Positions 27,214-36,341 of a DNA stretch of 64,000 bases are shown one piece after another. Location of the stretch: NCBI RefSeq assembly GCF_000730665.1, contig NZ_BBIV01000016.1:1-64000 (forward strand), written 5' to 3'. Both the position numbers and the translations under genes were made by a program. Within the stretch, counting starts at the first letter, position 1. Every line of letters begins with the position of its first letter. Source of the stretch: Pseudomonas plecoglossicida NBRC 103162 = DSM 15088. GTDB taxonomy: Bacteria; Pseudomonadota; Gammaproteobacteria; Pseudomonadales; Pseudomonadaceae. The notes below the pieces were generated by a model. It worked only from the letters and a program-made list of their open reading frames with translations, was not told the DNA's origin and ran no database searches.

Positions 27214-30200
27214 GCAGGGCGCGCAAGGCCGCCGGCTTGACCGGCTTGGCCAGGTAATCCAGGCCGGCGGCATGTACCGTGGCCAGGGTTTCCTTGCTGC
27301 CATCGGCACTGATCACCACCCCCGGTACCGGTTCGCCCAGTCGGGCCCGTAGCCAGCCCATCACCCCGGTGCCGGTTTCGCCGTCATCCAGGTGGTAATC
27401 CACCAGCGCCAGGTGCGGGCGCATGCCCTTGGCCAGCAGCGCTTCACATTCGGCGCGGTTGCGCGCGGTCCATACCTGGCAGCCCCAGCGGCTGAGCAGG
27501 CTGTTCATGCCTATCAGGATGCTGTCTTCGTTGTCGATGCACAGCACTTGCAGGCCGGCCAGGGGCTGGCTGGCCTGTTCCTGCGGCGCGCTGGGCGCAG
27601 CGACTGCCTGGCGCGCGATCGGCGCATTGACCCGGAACACCGTGCCCTTGCCCGGCCACGAGCGCACCTCGAGGCGGTGGCCAAGTACCCGGCACAAGCC
27701 GTCGGCAATCGCCAGGCCCAGCCCCAGGCCTTTTTCGGCGCGGGTCTGGTGACTGTCCAGGCGCTTGAACTCCTGGAAAATCACTTGCAGCTTGTCGTCG
27801 GCGATGCCCGGGCCACGGTCCCAGACCTCCAGCCACAAGTGCTCGCCCTGGCGGCGAACGCCCAGCAGGATCGGGCTCTTGCCGTAGCGCAGGGCATTGG
27901 TGAGGAAGTTCTGCAGCACCCGGCGCAGCAGTTTCATGTCGCTGTCGATGCGCAGGCGGCTGCCGTGCAGGCGGAACTCCAGACCTTTCTCGGCTGCCAG
28001 CACCTTGAACTCGGCGCCCAGTGTGTCGAACAGTTCGTTGAGGGCGAACGGCTTGGCGTCCGGGGTGATCTTGCCGTTCTCCAGGCGCGAGATGTCCAGC
28101 AGGTCGCTGATCAACTCTTCGGCCGAGCGCAGCGAACTGTCCATGTGCTGGACCAGTTGCTGGGCTTCTTCGTTCAGGCCTTCGGCCTGCTGCGAGAGGG
28201 CAGCGGAGAACAGTCGCGCGGCATTGAGCGGTTGCATCAGGTCGTGGCTGACCGCCGCGAGGAAGCGGGTCTTGGACTTGCTGACCGCTTCGGCCTGGCT
28301 CTTGGCTTCCGACAGCGCCTGGTTCAGTTGCGACAGCTCATGGGTGCGCTCGGCCACGCGCTGCTCCAGCCCCTCGTTGGCATCGCGCAGGGCCTGCTCG
28401 GCCTCGCGGAACGGGGTGATGTCGGTGAAGCTCATGACGAAGCCGCCGCCGGGCATGGGGTTGCCGATCAGTTCGATGACTCGGCCGTTGGGGAACAGTC
28501 GCTCGGAGGAGTGTGCCCGGCCCTGGCGCATCCAGTGCAGGCGCCGCGCCACATGCACCTGCGCCTCGCCCGGGCCGCACAGGCCGCGCTCGGCGTTGTA
28601 GCGGATGATGTCGGCGATCGGCCGGCCGACGCTGATCAGCCCGTCAGGGTAGTTGAACAGCTCCAGGTAACGGCGGTTCCAGGCCACCAGGTGCAGGTTC
28701 TGGTCGACCACACTGATGCCCTGGTTGATGTTCTCGATGGCCCCTTGCAGCAGCGCACGGTTGAACTGCAGCACCTCGCTGGCTTCGTCGGCGATGCGCA
28801 CCACGTCTTCGAGCTGCATGTCGCGGCCTTCGATGGCCGCCTTGACCACGGCTCGGGTCGAGGACGTGCCGAGTACGCCCGCGAGCAGTCGCTCGGTGTG
28901 CTCGATCCAGTCGCCGTCGGCATTCTGGTTGGGGTTGAAGCCTTTGCCCTGGCGATAGGCGAAGCGGATGAAGCTTTGACGTGCACGTTCTTCGCCGACG
29001 AAGCGCGAGGCCAATGTCAGCAAGTCGTCGATCTGCACCGCCAGCAGCGGTTTGCTGTTGGGGCGGGCGCTGGTCTGCTGGCCAATGAAACGTCCGGCCT
29101 GCCAGTGCTCCGACACGCGGGTGCGCGACAGCATCGAGACCCAGGCGAACAACGTGAAGTTGCCGGCCAGCGACAGCACCACGCCCTGGGTGAGGGGCGT
29201 GATCGGCAGGTTCAGCGGGTTGCCGTGCAACCAGGCAAGGCCCGGGAACAGTTCCAGCGACCAGCCAAGGCTGTGCGCAGTGATGGGCAGCACCAGGGTG
29301 TAGAACCAAAGGAAGATGCCTGCCGCAAGGCCTGCGAACACGCCACGCCGGTTGGCCTGTTTCCAGTACAGCGCGCCGAGCATGGCAGGGGTGAGCTGGG
29401 TCACGGCGGCGAAGGCGATCTGGCCGATGGTCGCCAGGCTGGCAGTGGAACCGAGCAGGCGATAGCTGACGTAGGCCAGCAGCAGGATGACCACGATGGT
29501 CACCCGGCGCACCGACAGCATCCAGTGACGGAAGGCCTCGAACGGCCGTTCGGCATTGTTGCGGCGCAGCAGCCACGGCAGCAGCATATCGTTGGAGACC
29601 ATGGTCGACAGCGCCACGGCCTCGACGATGACCATGCCGGTGGCGGCCGAGGCGCCGCCGATGAAGGCCAGCAGTGCCAGGCTTGGGTGTGCTTCGGCCA
29701 GCGGCAGGCTGATGACGAAGGAGTCGGAAATCACCGTGCCGGGCAACAGCATCTGGCCGGCCAGGGCAATCGGCACCACGAACAGCGCGGCCAGCGCCAG
29801 GTACATCGGAAACACCCAGCGTGCCAGGCGCATGTCCTGCGGTTCGATGTTCTCCACCACGGTCACGTGAAACTGCCGCGGCAGGCAGATGATCGCCATC
29901 ATCGCCACGCCGGTCTGCACCACCATCGACGGCCAGTTGATGGTCTCCTGCCAGTAGCTGTCCAGCTGCACCGACTGACGGGCCTGGGTCAGCAGGTCGT
30001 CGAAGCCGTCGTACAGGTTGAACACCACGAACACGCCGACGGCGAGGAAGGCCAGCAGCTTGATCATCGATTCGAAGGCAATCGCCAGGACCATGCCCCG
30101 GTGGTGTTCGGTCACATCCAGGCTGCGTGTGCCGAAGACGATGGCGAACAGTGCCAGCACCAGCGACACCACCAGCGCGGTGTCCTGTACCCGGGTGCCG

Positions 30201-30661
30201 GTGGCATCGGCATTGGCGCCGATCAGCAGGTTGACGCCCAGCACGATGCCCTTGAGCTGCAAGGCGATGTAGGGCAACACGCCGACCAGGCAGATCAGCG
30301 CCACCACCACGGCCAAGGTCTGCGACTTGCCGTAGCGCGCGGCGATGAAGTCGGCGATGGAGGTAATGTTCTGCTGCTTGCTGATCAGCACCATCTTCTG
30401 CAGCACCCAGGGCGCGAAGATCAGCAGCAGGATCGGGCCCAGGTAGATCGGCAGGAACGCCCAGAGCTGTTCGGCGGCCTGGCCGACCGCGCCGAAGAAG
30501 GTCCAGCTGGTGCAGTACACTGCCAACGACAGGCTGTACACCCAGGCACGCAGCCGCGGCGGCAACGGTGTGCTGCGGCGGTCGCCGTAGAAGGCGATGG
30601 CGAACATGATGGCCATATAGGCCAGGGCGACCACGGCGATCAGCCCGCTGGACAACGACAT
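27185..30661 (-). CDS. crbS: Sodium-solute-symporter/hybrid sensor histidine kinase (MxtR/CrbS type)
   Basis: This is a 1158-residue membrane sensor. Residues about 1-500 form an SLC5/PutP-type transporter with about 13 helices, followed by a PAS-like region (LVAWNRRYLELFNYP...GFVMSFTDITPF) and a coiled linker. A HisKA domain with H806 in VSHDLMQP, a HATPase domain (LGLGLAIADGL), and a receiver with D1088 in ALVDYHLDD complete it. The layout and length match MxtR of P. aeruginosa and CrbS, which, with the response regulator CrbR/ErdR, control acetate utilisation genes. No response regulator gene is adjacent. The symbol is given by architecture. Confidence 0.85.
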   Translation of the reverse strand: MSLSSGLIAVVALAYMAIMFAIAFYGDRRSTPLPPRLRAWVYSLSLAVYCTSWTFFGAVGQAAEQLWAFLPIYLGPILLLIFAPWVLQKMVLISKQQNITSIADFIAARYGKSQTLAVVVALICLVGVLPYIALQLKGIVLGVNLLIGANADATGTRVQDTALVVSLVLALFAIVFGTRSLDVTEHHRGMVLAIAFESMIKLLAFLAVGVFVVFNLYDGFDDLLTQARQSVQLDSYWQETINWPSMVVQTGVAMMAIICLPRQFHVTVVENIEPQDMRLARWVFPMYLALAALFVVPIALAGQMLLPGTVISDSFVISLPLAEAHPSLALLAFIGGASAATGMVIVEAVALSTMVSNDMLLPWLLRRNNAERPFEAFRHWMLSVRRVTIVVILLLAYVSYRLLGSTASLATIGQIAFAAVTQLTPAMLGALYWKQANRRGVFAGLAAGIFLWFYTLVLPITAHSLGWSLELFPGLAWLHGNPLNLPITPLTQGVVLSLAGNFTLFAWVSMLSRTRVSEHWQAGRFIGQQTSARPNSKPLLAVQIDDLLTLASRFVGEERARQSFIRFAYRQGKGFNPNQNADGDWIEHTERLLAGVLGTSSTRAVVKAAIEGRDMQLEDVVRIADEASEVLQFNRALLQGAIENINQGISVVDQNLHLVAWNRRYLELFNYPDGLISVGRPIADIIRYNAERGLCGPGEAQVHVARRLHWMRQGRAHSSERLFPNGRVIELIGNPMPGGGFVMSFTDITPFREAEQALRDANEGLEQRVAERTHELSQLNQALSEAKSQAEAVSKSKTRFLAAVSHDLMQPLNAARLFSAALSQQAEGLNEEAQQLVQHMDSSLRSAEELISDLLDISRLENGKITPDAKPFALNELFDTLGAEFKVLAAEKGLEFRLHGSRLRIDSDMKLLRRVLQNFLTNALRYGKSPILLGVRRQGEHLWLEVWDRGPGIADDKLQVIFQEFKRLDSHQTRAEKGLGLGLAIADGLCRVLGHRLEVRSWPGKGTVFRVNAPIARQAVAAPSAPQEQASQPLAGLQVLCIDNEDSILIGMNSLLSRWGCQVWTARNRAECEALLAKGMRPHLALVDYHLDDGETGTGVMGWLRARLGEPVPGVVISADGSKETLATVHAAGLDYLAKPVKPAALRALLNRHLSLVQ

Positions 30662-30787
30662 GAAGACTCCGGAGCAAATAAGGTAACGCGTTCCCGATCA
30701 GTCAGTCTGGCACGCGGACCGTGGTTCGTCAGCGCCGACGATGGTCGCTATGGCGGATTGTCGCAGTCTGTACGGGCCCTATCGACA

Positions 30788-31966
30788 TCAGTCCTTGCGG
30801 ATACCCAGCCAATAAAACACCCCCGCCAGTATCACCGACATCACCAGCAGGTAGAAGATCGCCCCCGGCCACCACTGCCCCAGGGCAAACCCCACCATCA
30901 CCGGCCCCAGCGCCGCCCCCAGGTTGGACAGGTTCTGCGCCCCGTAATACACCCCGCGCAAATGCTCCGGTGCAATCAGGTCGATGAACATGTACTCGGC
31001 CGGAATCACGATGATCTCGCCCAGGGTGAACACCAGCATGGCCAGGCACCAGGCCAGAACCGACCCGGCCAGGGCAAAGCCCAGCAGCCCGGCGATGAAC
31101 AAGGCCATGCCGGCCAGCAGCCAGGGCATCAACCGTTGGCGGCTGATGCGCCTGCCGATCAGGTACTGCAGGGCGATCACCGTCACGGCGTTGGTGGTGA
31201 CCAGGTAGCCCACCAGGCGCGCCGCCTCGCTGGCGTTGCTGGTCACCACCAGGTACTGCGACAGGTAGGCGGTGAACTGGCCGAACACCACGGCACTGAG
31301 CACGCCGCCCAGGGTAAAGCACACCAGTCGCCGGTCGCCTGCAAGGCCCAGCGCCACCTGGGCGAAGCCGGCGCTGGGCGGCGCCTGCAGGCTCGTCTTC
31401 AGCCCGCGATCGCCCAGGCGCCAGTAGGCCACGCACATGCCCAGGCCGATCAGCGCCGAGGCGACGAAGGGCAGGTGATCGTTCAGCTCCAGCATGGCAA
31501 CGCCCAGCAGCGGGCCGAGGGCATAACCGACATTACTCAAGGTGTATTTGATAGCGAACACCTCGGCACGTCGCTCCACCGGCAGCAGCGTGCAGAAGCC
31601 GGCCTTGGCGGCAATGTCGACCACTGCCAGCGTCAGGTTGATCAGCACCAGGCACAGGAAGAACAGCCCGGCCGAGCGGCTGGCGATGGCGGTGACGAAG
31701 GCCAGTGCGAACAGCAGTGTGCTGCTGGTGATCAGCCTGTGGTTGGGCAGGATATCGACCAGATGCCCGCCATACAGGCTCAACAGCGACGCGACGATCA
31801 GAGCGCCGCCGATCAGCAGGCCGATGTGGCCGACCGAAAGTTGAAAGTTGTCGGCCAGGTAGACCACCAGGTAGGGCAGGGTCAGCGCGCGGGCCACGGT
31901 CAAGGTGAAGGTGGTGACCAACAGCAGGCGGACCGCTGCGGGGTAGTGCTTCAGGGCGGCGAGCAT
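30788..31966 (-). CDS. MFS transporter
   Basis: This is a 392-residue exporter-like protein with about twelve helices (VARALTLPYLVVYLADNF at helix 1, YGGHLVDILPNHRLI loop). The true start is ATG 31966 with AAGGA eight bases upstream; a longer frame has no hydrophobic continuity. The MdtH/YfcJ-like pattern RRAEVFAIKYTLSNVGYALGPLLG is consistent with drug or metabolite efflux, but the substrate is unknown. It is transcribed divergently from the LplT-PlsC fusion gene, with 165 bases between their starts, and toward the kinase gene. Confidence 0.82.
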   Translation of the reverse strand: MLAALKHYPAAVRLLLVTTFTLTVARALTLPYLVVYLADNFQLSVGHIGLLIGGALIVASLLSLYGGHLVDILPNHRLITSSTLLFALAFVTAIASRSAGLFFLCLVLINLTLAVVDIAAKAGFCTLLPVERRAEVFAIKYTLSNVGYALGPLLGVAMLELNDHLPFVASALIGLGMCVAYWRLGDRGLKTSLQAPPSAGFAQVALGLAGDRRLVCFTLGGVLSAVVFGQFTAYLSQYLVVTSNASEAARLVGYLVTTNAVTVIALQYLIGRRISRQRLMPWLLAGMALFIAGLLGFALAGSVLAWCLAMLVFTLGEIIVIPAEYMFIDLIAPEHLRGVYYGAQNLSNLGAALGPVMVGFALGQWWPGAIFYLLVMSVILAGVFYWLGIRKD

Positions 31967-32131
31967 TGCCACGTCCTTGTTGTGGGAGATTGCCGATTCA
32001 TGAGCATAAGTGAGGCTGGATACGCTGCAACCCCCGATCTGTCGGTTGACTACAGCGATGTAACTCCGAAAGCTTTGCGTGCAGTCTAAACAGGCAACTG
32101 CCATTCACGGTTCAACTCAGGTACATGGACG

Positions 32132-34009
32132 ATGAGTCACCCCTCGCAATTCACCTTGCTCGGCACGCGGCGATTCCTGCCGTTCTTCATTACCCAGTTA
32201 CTGGGCGCCTTCAACGACAACCTGTTCAAGCAGTCGCTGATCCTGGCGATCCTGTTCAAGCTGAGCCTGGGCGAGGGCGACCGCTCGATCTGGGTCAACC
32301 TCTGCGCACTGCTGTTCATCCTGCCGTTCTTCCTGTTCTCGGCCCTGGGCGGGCAGTTCGGGGAAAAGTTCGCCAAGGACGCGCTGATACGCGCCATCAA
32401 GCTGGCCGAAATCGCCATCATGGCCGTCGGCGCCCTCGGCTTCGTCACCGATCACCTGGCGCTGATGCTGCTGGCACTGTTCGGCATGGGCACCCACTCG
32501 GCACTGTTCGGCCCGGTGAAGTACTCGATCCTGCCCCAGGCCTTGCGTGAGGAAGAGTTGGTCGGTGGCAACGGCCTGGTGGAGATGGGCACCTTCCTCG
32601 CGATTCTGGCCGGCACCATTGGCGCCGGGGTGATGATGGCAAGCAGCAGCTACGCCACGGTGGTGGCCGGCGGCGTGGTCGGCACCGCCGTGCTGGGCTA
32701 CCTGGCGAGCCGCTGGATCCCCCGCGCGGCGGCGGTGTCACCGCAGATGCGGCTGGACTGGAACATCTTCACGCAATCCTGGGCGATCCTGCGCATGGGC
32801 CTGGGGCAGACACCTGCCGTGTCACGTTCGATCGTCGGCAACTCGTGGTTCTGGTTCGTCGGCGCCATCTACCTGACCCAGATCCCGGCCTATGCCAAGG
32901 ACTGGCTGCATGGCGACAGCAGCGTGGTGACACTGGTGCTGACCCTGTTCTCGGTGGGCATCGCGCTCGGTTCGCTGCTGTGCGAACGCCTGAGCGGGCG
33001 CAAGGTGGAGATCGGCCTGGTGCCGTTCGGCTCGTTCGGGCTGACCCTGTTCGGCCTGCTCTGGTGGTGGCATTCCGGCGACGTACCGGCTGGTGCGGCC
33101 CCTCACGACTGGCTGGCGCTGCTGGGCATGAGCCAGGCTTGGTGGATCTTGGTGTCGATCGTAGGCCTCGGCGTGTTCGGCGGCTTCTACATCGTGCCGC
33201 TGTATGCCCTGATCCAGGCGCGCACTGCCGAAGACCAGCGGGCCCGGGTGATTGCTGCCAACAATATCCTCAATGCCTTGTTCATGGTGGTGTCGGCGAT
33301 CCTCACCATTGTCCTGCTGGGTGTGGCCGACCTGAGCATCCCCCAGCTGTTCCTGGTGGTGTCGCTGCTCAACGTGCTGGTCAATGCCTACATCTTCAGG
33401 ATCGTGCCCGAGTTCACCATGCGCTTCCTGATCTGGCTGCTCAGCCATTCGATGTACCGCGTGGAGCACCGCGATCTCGAGCGCATCCCTGACGAAGGCG
33501 CGGCGCTGCTGGTGTGCAACCATGTGTCGTTCGTCGATGCGTTGCTGCTCGGCGGGGCGATTCGCCGACCGATCCGGTTCGTCATGTACTACAAGATCTA
33601 CAACCTGCCGGTGCTCAACTTCGTGTTCCGCACCGCCGGTGCCATCCCGATCGCTGGGCGCAGTGAAGACCTGGCCACCTACGAGCGCGCGTTCGCCCGC
33701 ATCGCCGAGTACCTGGCGGCGGGGGAGGTGGTGTGCATTTTCCCGGAAGGCAAGCTGACGGGTGACGGCGAGATCGATGTGTTCAAGGGTGGCGTCAACC
33801 GCATCCTCGAAGAAACCCCAGTGCCGGTGATACCGCTGGCGCTGCAGGGGCTGTGGGGCAGCTTCTTCAGTCGTGACCCGGGCAAGGGCTTTTTCAAGCG
33901 ACTGTGGTCGCGGGTGACCATCGTGGCAGGGGCCGCCATCCCGGTGGAGGCGGCGCAGCCTGAGCTGTTGCGCGAGCAGGTCAGCCGCTTGCGTGGTGAC
34001 CTGCGTTAG
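32132..34009 (+). CDS. MFS transporter-acyltransferase fusion (LplT-PlsC type)
   Basis: This 625-residue protein joins an LplT-like lysophospholipid flippase (residues about 1-410, motif ITQLLGAFNDNLFKQSL) to a PlsC acyltransferase domain. The acyltransferase has the NHX4D motif at N463-H464 to D469 (NHVSFVD) and the FPEG motif with E539. It lacks the AMP-binding acyl-ACP synthetase part of Aas. The product should import lysophospholipids to the inner leaflet and re-acylate them, repairing membranes. The ribosome site is weak. Confidence 0.88.
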   Translation: MSHPSQFTLLGTRRFLPFFITQLLGAFNDNLFKQSLILAILFKLSLGEGDRSIWVNLCALLFILPFFLFSALGGQFGEKFAKDALIRAIKLAEIAIMAVGALGFVTDHLALMLLALFGMGTHSALFGPVKYSILPQALREEELVGGNGLVEMGTFLAILAGTIGAGVMMASSSYATVVAGGVVGTAVLGYLASRWIPRAAAVSPQMRLDWNIFTQSWAILRMGLGQTPAVSRSIVGNSWFWFVGAIYLTQIPAYAKDWLHGDSSVVTLVLTLFSVGIALGSLLCERLSGRKVEIGLVPFGSFGLTLFGLLWWWHSGDVPAGAAPHDWLALLGMSQAWWILVSIVGLGVFGGFYIVPLYALIQARTAEDQRARVIAANNILNALFMVVSAILTIVLLGVADLSIPQLFLVVSLLNVLVNAYIFRIVPEFTMRFLIWLLSHSMYRVEHRDLERIPDEGAALLVCNHVSFVDALLLGGAIRRPIRFVMYYKIYNLPVLNFVFRTAGAIPIAGRSEDLATYERAFARIAEYLAAGEVVCIFPEGKLTGDGEIDVFKGGVNRILEETPVPVIPLALQGLWGSFFSRDPGKGFFKRLWSRVTIVAGAAIPVEAAQPELLREQVSRLRGDLR

Positions 34010-34022
34010 GCGGGGGTGAAGG

Positions 34023-34340
34023 TCAGCTGGCGCTGACTTTCAGGCCGATCAGGCCGGTGATGATCAGCGCCACACTGACCAGCCGTACCAGGGCCATGGA
34101 TTCGCCGAACAGGATGATCCCGGCGATCACCGTGCCGACTGCGCCGACACCGGTCCAGATGGCGTAGGCGGTGCCCAGCGGCAGCTCTTTCATGGCAAGG
34201 CCCAGCAGGCCCAGGCTGATGACCATGGCGCCGACGGTAAGAATGGTCGGGAGCGGGCGAGTGAAGCCGTCGGTGTACTTGAGGCCGACCGCCCAGCCAA
34301 CTTCGAACAGGCCGGCGAAGAACAGGATGATCCAGGACAT
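34023..34340 (-). CDS. gdx: Guanidinium/quaternary ammonium SMR exporter (Gdx/SugE)
   Basis: This is a 105-residue small multidrug resistance protein with four helices and the conserved essential glutamate in [15 protein letters not shown]. The [10 protein letters not shown] segment is typical of the guanidinium-exporter (Gdx) branch. The upstream mini-ykkC guanidine-II motif supports a guanidinium role over general drug efflux. A proton antiport mechanism and inverted-dimer architecture are known for the family. ATG 34340 follows GGAG. Confidence 0.9.
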   Translation of the reverse strand: MSWIILFFAGLFEVGWAVGLKYTDGFTRPLPTILTVGAMVISLGLLGLAMKELPLGTAYAIWTGVGAVGTVIAGIILFGESMALVRLVSVALIITGLIGLKVSAS

Positions 34341-34359
34341 GTGAGAGTCTCCATCGTTT

Positions 34360-34420
34360 GAAAGATGGGGCCGTCCCCGGAAATGGTCACGCGTTGCGTC
34401 GTGAGGCCGTCCTCACAGTG
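34360..34420 (-). ncRNA. Guanidine-II riboswitch (mini-ykkC)
   Basis: On the minus strand, two GC-rich hairpins both carry the ACGG loop that defines the motif. The first is GTGAGG-ACGG-CCTCAC (34401-34416) and the second GGGG-ACGG-CCCC (34367-34378), separated by about 22 bases. The second ends about 26 bases before the gdx start codon, near its ribosome site, so guanidine binding should turn translation on. Confidence 0.88.
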
Positions 34421-34464
34421 GGCAATATAGTGCACATTTCTTGGGGGCTGGGCAAGCTTTCACC

Positions 34465-34496
34465 GGCCCTATCGCCGGCTTGCCGGCGATAGGGCC
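34465..34496. repeat. Single palindromic REP
   Basis: GGCCCTATCGCCGGC with its inverse GCCGGCGATAGGGCC forms a perfect hairpin about the central TT, between the gdx leader and the rdgC stop. It could terminate rdgC transcription. Confidence 0.8.
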
Positions 34497-34547
34497 AGTA
34501 CTGACCGAAGATAGCTTCCAGGCCAGCACCGGCAGTTCAGCTTTTCT

Positions 34548-35468
34548 TCAGACCCCTTGCGGAATCTCCTCGCCACCCAGTGCCTCGAACAGCACCGGCA
34601 GGAACTCGCTGAAGGTCATCATCATCAGCAGGAAGCTGGCATCGAACTGCTGCGCAGCCTCATCGCCGCCATCCTGTTCGGCCTGCTCCTGCAGCAGCTC
34701 TTCGAACTTCAGGCGCTTGATCACCATCTTGTCGTCGAGCACGAACGACAGCTTGTCCTGCCAGGCCAGGGCCAGTTGGGTGACCACCTTGCCGGTGCTC
34801 AGGTGCAGCTGGATTTCCTCGCTGGTCAGGTCCTGGCGCTTGCAGCGCACGATGCCGCCGTCTTCGGCGGTGTCGCGCAGTTCGCATTCGTCCAGTACAT
34901 AGAAGCCTTCGGCGGCCTGTTGCGACTTGACCCAGTCGGTCATGGTCGCGGTCGGGGCGATCTTCACCGTGGCCGGGCGCACCGGCAGCGAGCCCATGAC
35001 CTCACGCAGGGTCGACAGCAGGTCTTCGGCGCGCTTGGCGCTGGCCGAGTTGACCAGGATCATCCCCAGGCGCGGGGCGATGGCGGCGAAGATCATCGAG
35101 CGGCGGATGAACGCACGCGGCAGGAAGGCCTGGATGATCTCGTCCTTGATCTGGTCGCGTTCCTTCTTGTAGACCTTGCGCATCTGCTCGGTCTCGATCT
35201 CTTCGACCTTCTCCTTCACCGCATCGTTGACCACGCTGCTGGGCAGGATGCGCTCTTCCTTGCGCGCGGCAATCAGCAGGAACTCGCCGCTGACGTGCAC
35301 CAGGGGAGCATCCTCGCCCTTGCCGAACGGCGCGATGAAACCGTAGGTGGTCAGCTCCTGGCTGGCACACGGGCGTGCCGGCTTGCTGGCCAGTGCAGCT
35401 TCCAGTGCTTCAGCCTCGAAAGGAACATCCTGGGTCAGGCGGTAGGGCAGCAGGTTCTTGAACCACAT
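34548..35468 (-). CDS. rdgC: Recombination-associated protein RdgC
   Basis: RdgC is a ring-shaped DNA-binding protein that restrains RecA-dependent recombination. The 306-residue length matches the family, and the N-terminus [15 protein letters not shown] plus the blocks [35 protein letters not shown] and [23 protein letters not shown] are characteristic. The start at 35468 is unambiguous, with AAGGAGAG upstream. It is a single gene. Confidence 0.94.
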   Translation of the reverse strand: MWFKNLLPYRLTQDVPFEAEALEAALASKPARPCASQELTTYGFIAPFGKGEDAPLVHVSGEFLLIAARKEERILPSSVVNDAVKEKVEEIETEQMRKVYKKERDQIKDEIIQAFLPRAFIRRSMIFAAIAPRLGMILVNSASAKRAEDLLSTLREVMGSLPVRPATVKIAPTATMTDWVKSQQAAEGFYVLDECELRDTAEDGGIVRCKRQDLTSEEIQLHLSTGKVVTQLALAWQDKLSFVLDDKMVIKRLKFEELLQEQAEQDGGDEAAQQFDASFLLMMMTFSEFLPVLFEALGGEEIPQGV

Positions 35469-35623
35469 GGGGGGTATCTCTCCTTAATGCATAAGGCGGG
35501 CATTATTCTCCGAGCAGCGGTTCCAGGCCAGCCCTGTCACAGGGCCAGTAGTAGAAGAAACGGGCATCGGCGCTAGGTCTTTGAAAGGCCTGAGATTTTT
35601 TTTGAAAAAGTTGCAAATAACGC

Positions 35624-35652
35624 TTGCCAGGGTGGCAGGCCCTCCGTAGAAT
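35624..35652 (+). promoter_or_regulatory. tRNA promoter, first copy
   Basis: TTGCCA and TAGAAT are separated by exactly 17 bases (-35 at 35624-35629, -10 at 35647-35652). The GCGCGCC discriminator after the -10 is typical of stringently controlled stable-RNA promoters. Confidence 0.8.
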
Positions 35653-35672
35653 GCGCGCCACACCGAGACGAA

Positions 35673-35748
35673 GGGTGATTAGCTCAGCCGGGAGAGCATC
35701 TGCCTTACAAGCAGAGGGTCGGCGGTTCGATCCCGTCATCACCCACCA
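35673..35748 (+). tRNA. tRNA-Val (TAC), first copy
   Basis: A 76-base cloverleaf with GGGTGAT paired to ATCACCC, D-arm GCTC...GAGC, anticodon loop CTTACAA, T-loop TTCGATC and an encoded CCA end. An identical copy lies 334 bases downstream. Confidence 0.97.
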
Positions 35749-35761
35749 CTCGATGTATAGC

Positions 35762-35838
35762 GCAGCGGTAGTTCAGTCGGTTAGAATACCGGCCTGTCAC
35801 GCCGGGGGTCGCGGGTTCGAGTCCCGTCCGCTGCGCCA
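35762..35838 (+). tRNA. tRNA-Asp (GTC), first copy
   Basis: A 77-base cloverleaf with acceptor GCAGCGG/CCGCTGC, anticodon loop CTGTCAC, T-loop TTCGAGT and an encoded CCA end. It follows tRNA-Val by 13 bases in one transcript. Confidence 0.97.
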
Positions 35839-35877
35839 TATTCCACTTCCAGGGCCCACTGAACACCCGGAAGTAAC

Positions 35878-35908
35878 AAAAAAAGCGACCTTAGGGTCGC
35901 TTTTTTTG
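35878..35908 (+). terminator. Terminator of first tRNA cassette
   Basis: AAGCGACC-TTAG-GGTCGCTT followed by seven T residues forms a textbook intrinsic terminator. The same hairpin recurs after the second cassette. Confidence 0.92.
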
Positions 35909-35957
35909 TTTGTGCATTTCGAATGCGCTCGAGCTTGAAAAAAGACGCTCAGACCGC

Positions 35958-35986
35958 TTGCGGGAATGCCAATTCCTCCGTAGAAT
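35958..35986 (+). promoter_or_regulatory. tRNA promoter, second copy
   Basis: TTGCGG and TAGAAT are again separated by 17 bases (-35 at 35958-35963, -10 at 35981-35986). The -10, the GC-rich discriminator and the start region match the first copy, while the -35 and spacer have diverged. Confidence 0.8.
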
Positions 35987-36006
35987 GCGCGCCTCACCGA
36001 GACGAA

Positions 36007-36082
36007 GGGTGATTAGCTCAGCCGGGAGAGCATCTGCCTTACAAGCAGAGGGTCGGCGGTTCGATCCCGTCATCACCCACCA
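36007..36082 (+). tRNA. tRNA-Val (TAC), second copy
   Basis: Identical over 76 bases to the first tRNA-Val, with anticodon loop CTTACAA and encoded CCA. It is part of the duplicated cassette. Confidence 0.97.
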
Positions 36083-36095
36083 CTCGTTGATTAGC

Positions 36096-36172
36096 GCAGC
36101 GGTAGTTCAGTCGGTTAGAATACCGGCCTGTCACGCCGGGGGTCGCGGGTTCGAGTCCCGTCCGCTGCGCCA
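36096..36172 (+). tRNA. tRNA-Asp (GTC), second copy
   Basis: Identical over 77 bases to the first tRNA-Asp, including the anticodon loop CTGTCAC and encoded CCA. It follows the second tRNA-Val by 13 bases. Confidence 0.97.
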
Positions 36173-36215
36173 TATTTCGCTTCCAGGGCCCACTGAACAC
36201 CCGGAAGCAACAGAG

Positions 36216-36242
36216 AAAGCGACCTTAGGGTCGCTTTTTTTG
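36216..36242 (+). terminator. Terminator of second tRNA cassette
   Basis: AAAGCGACC-TTAG-GGTCGCTTT with a T-run repeats the terminator of the first cassette. Confidence 0.92.
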
Positions 36243-36253
36243 TTTCTGCGCAG

Positions 36254-36341
36254 GCCTCATCGCCGGCAAGCCGGCTCCCACAAGCAACCCATCGACTTCA
36301 AAGGTGGTGCTGTTCCTGTGGGAACCGGCTTGCCGGCGATT
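36254..36341. repeat. REP pair
   Basis: Two inverted REP cores (CATCGCCGGCAAGCCGGCTC and GAACCGGCTTGCCGGCGAT) lie between the tRNA terminator and the map stop codon, abutting the latter. Confidence 0.85.

Noticed and set aside
27392..32089. A very long plus-strand open frame (1565 codons)
   Set aside because: It lies antisense to the hybrid kinase and MFS genes; the composition is a His/Gln/Arg-rich artefact of the opposite strand in GC-rich DNA.
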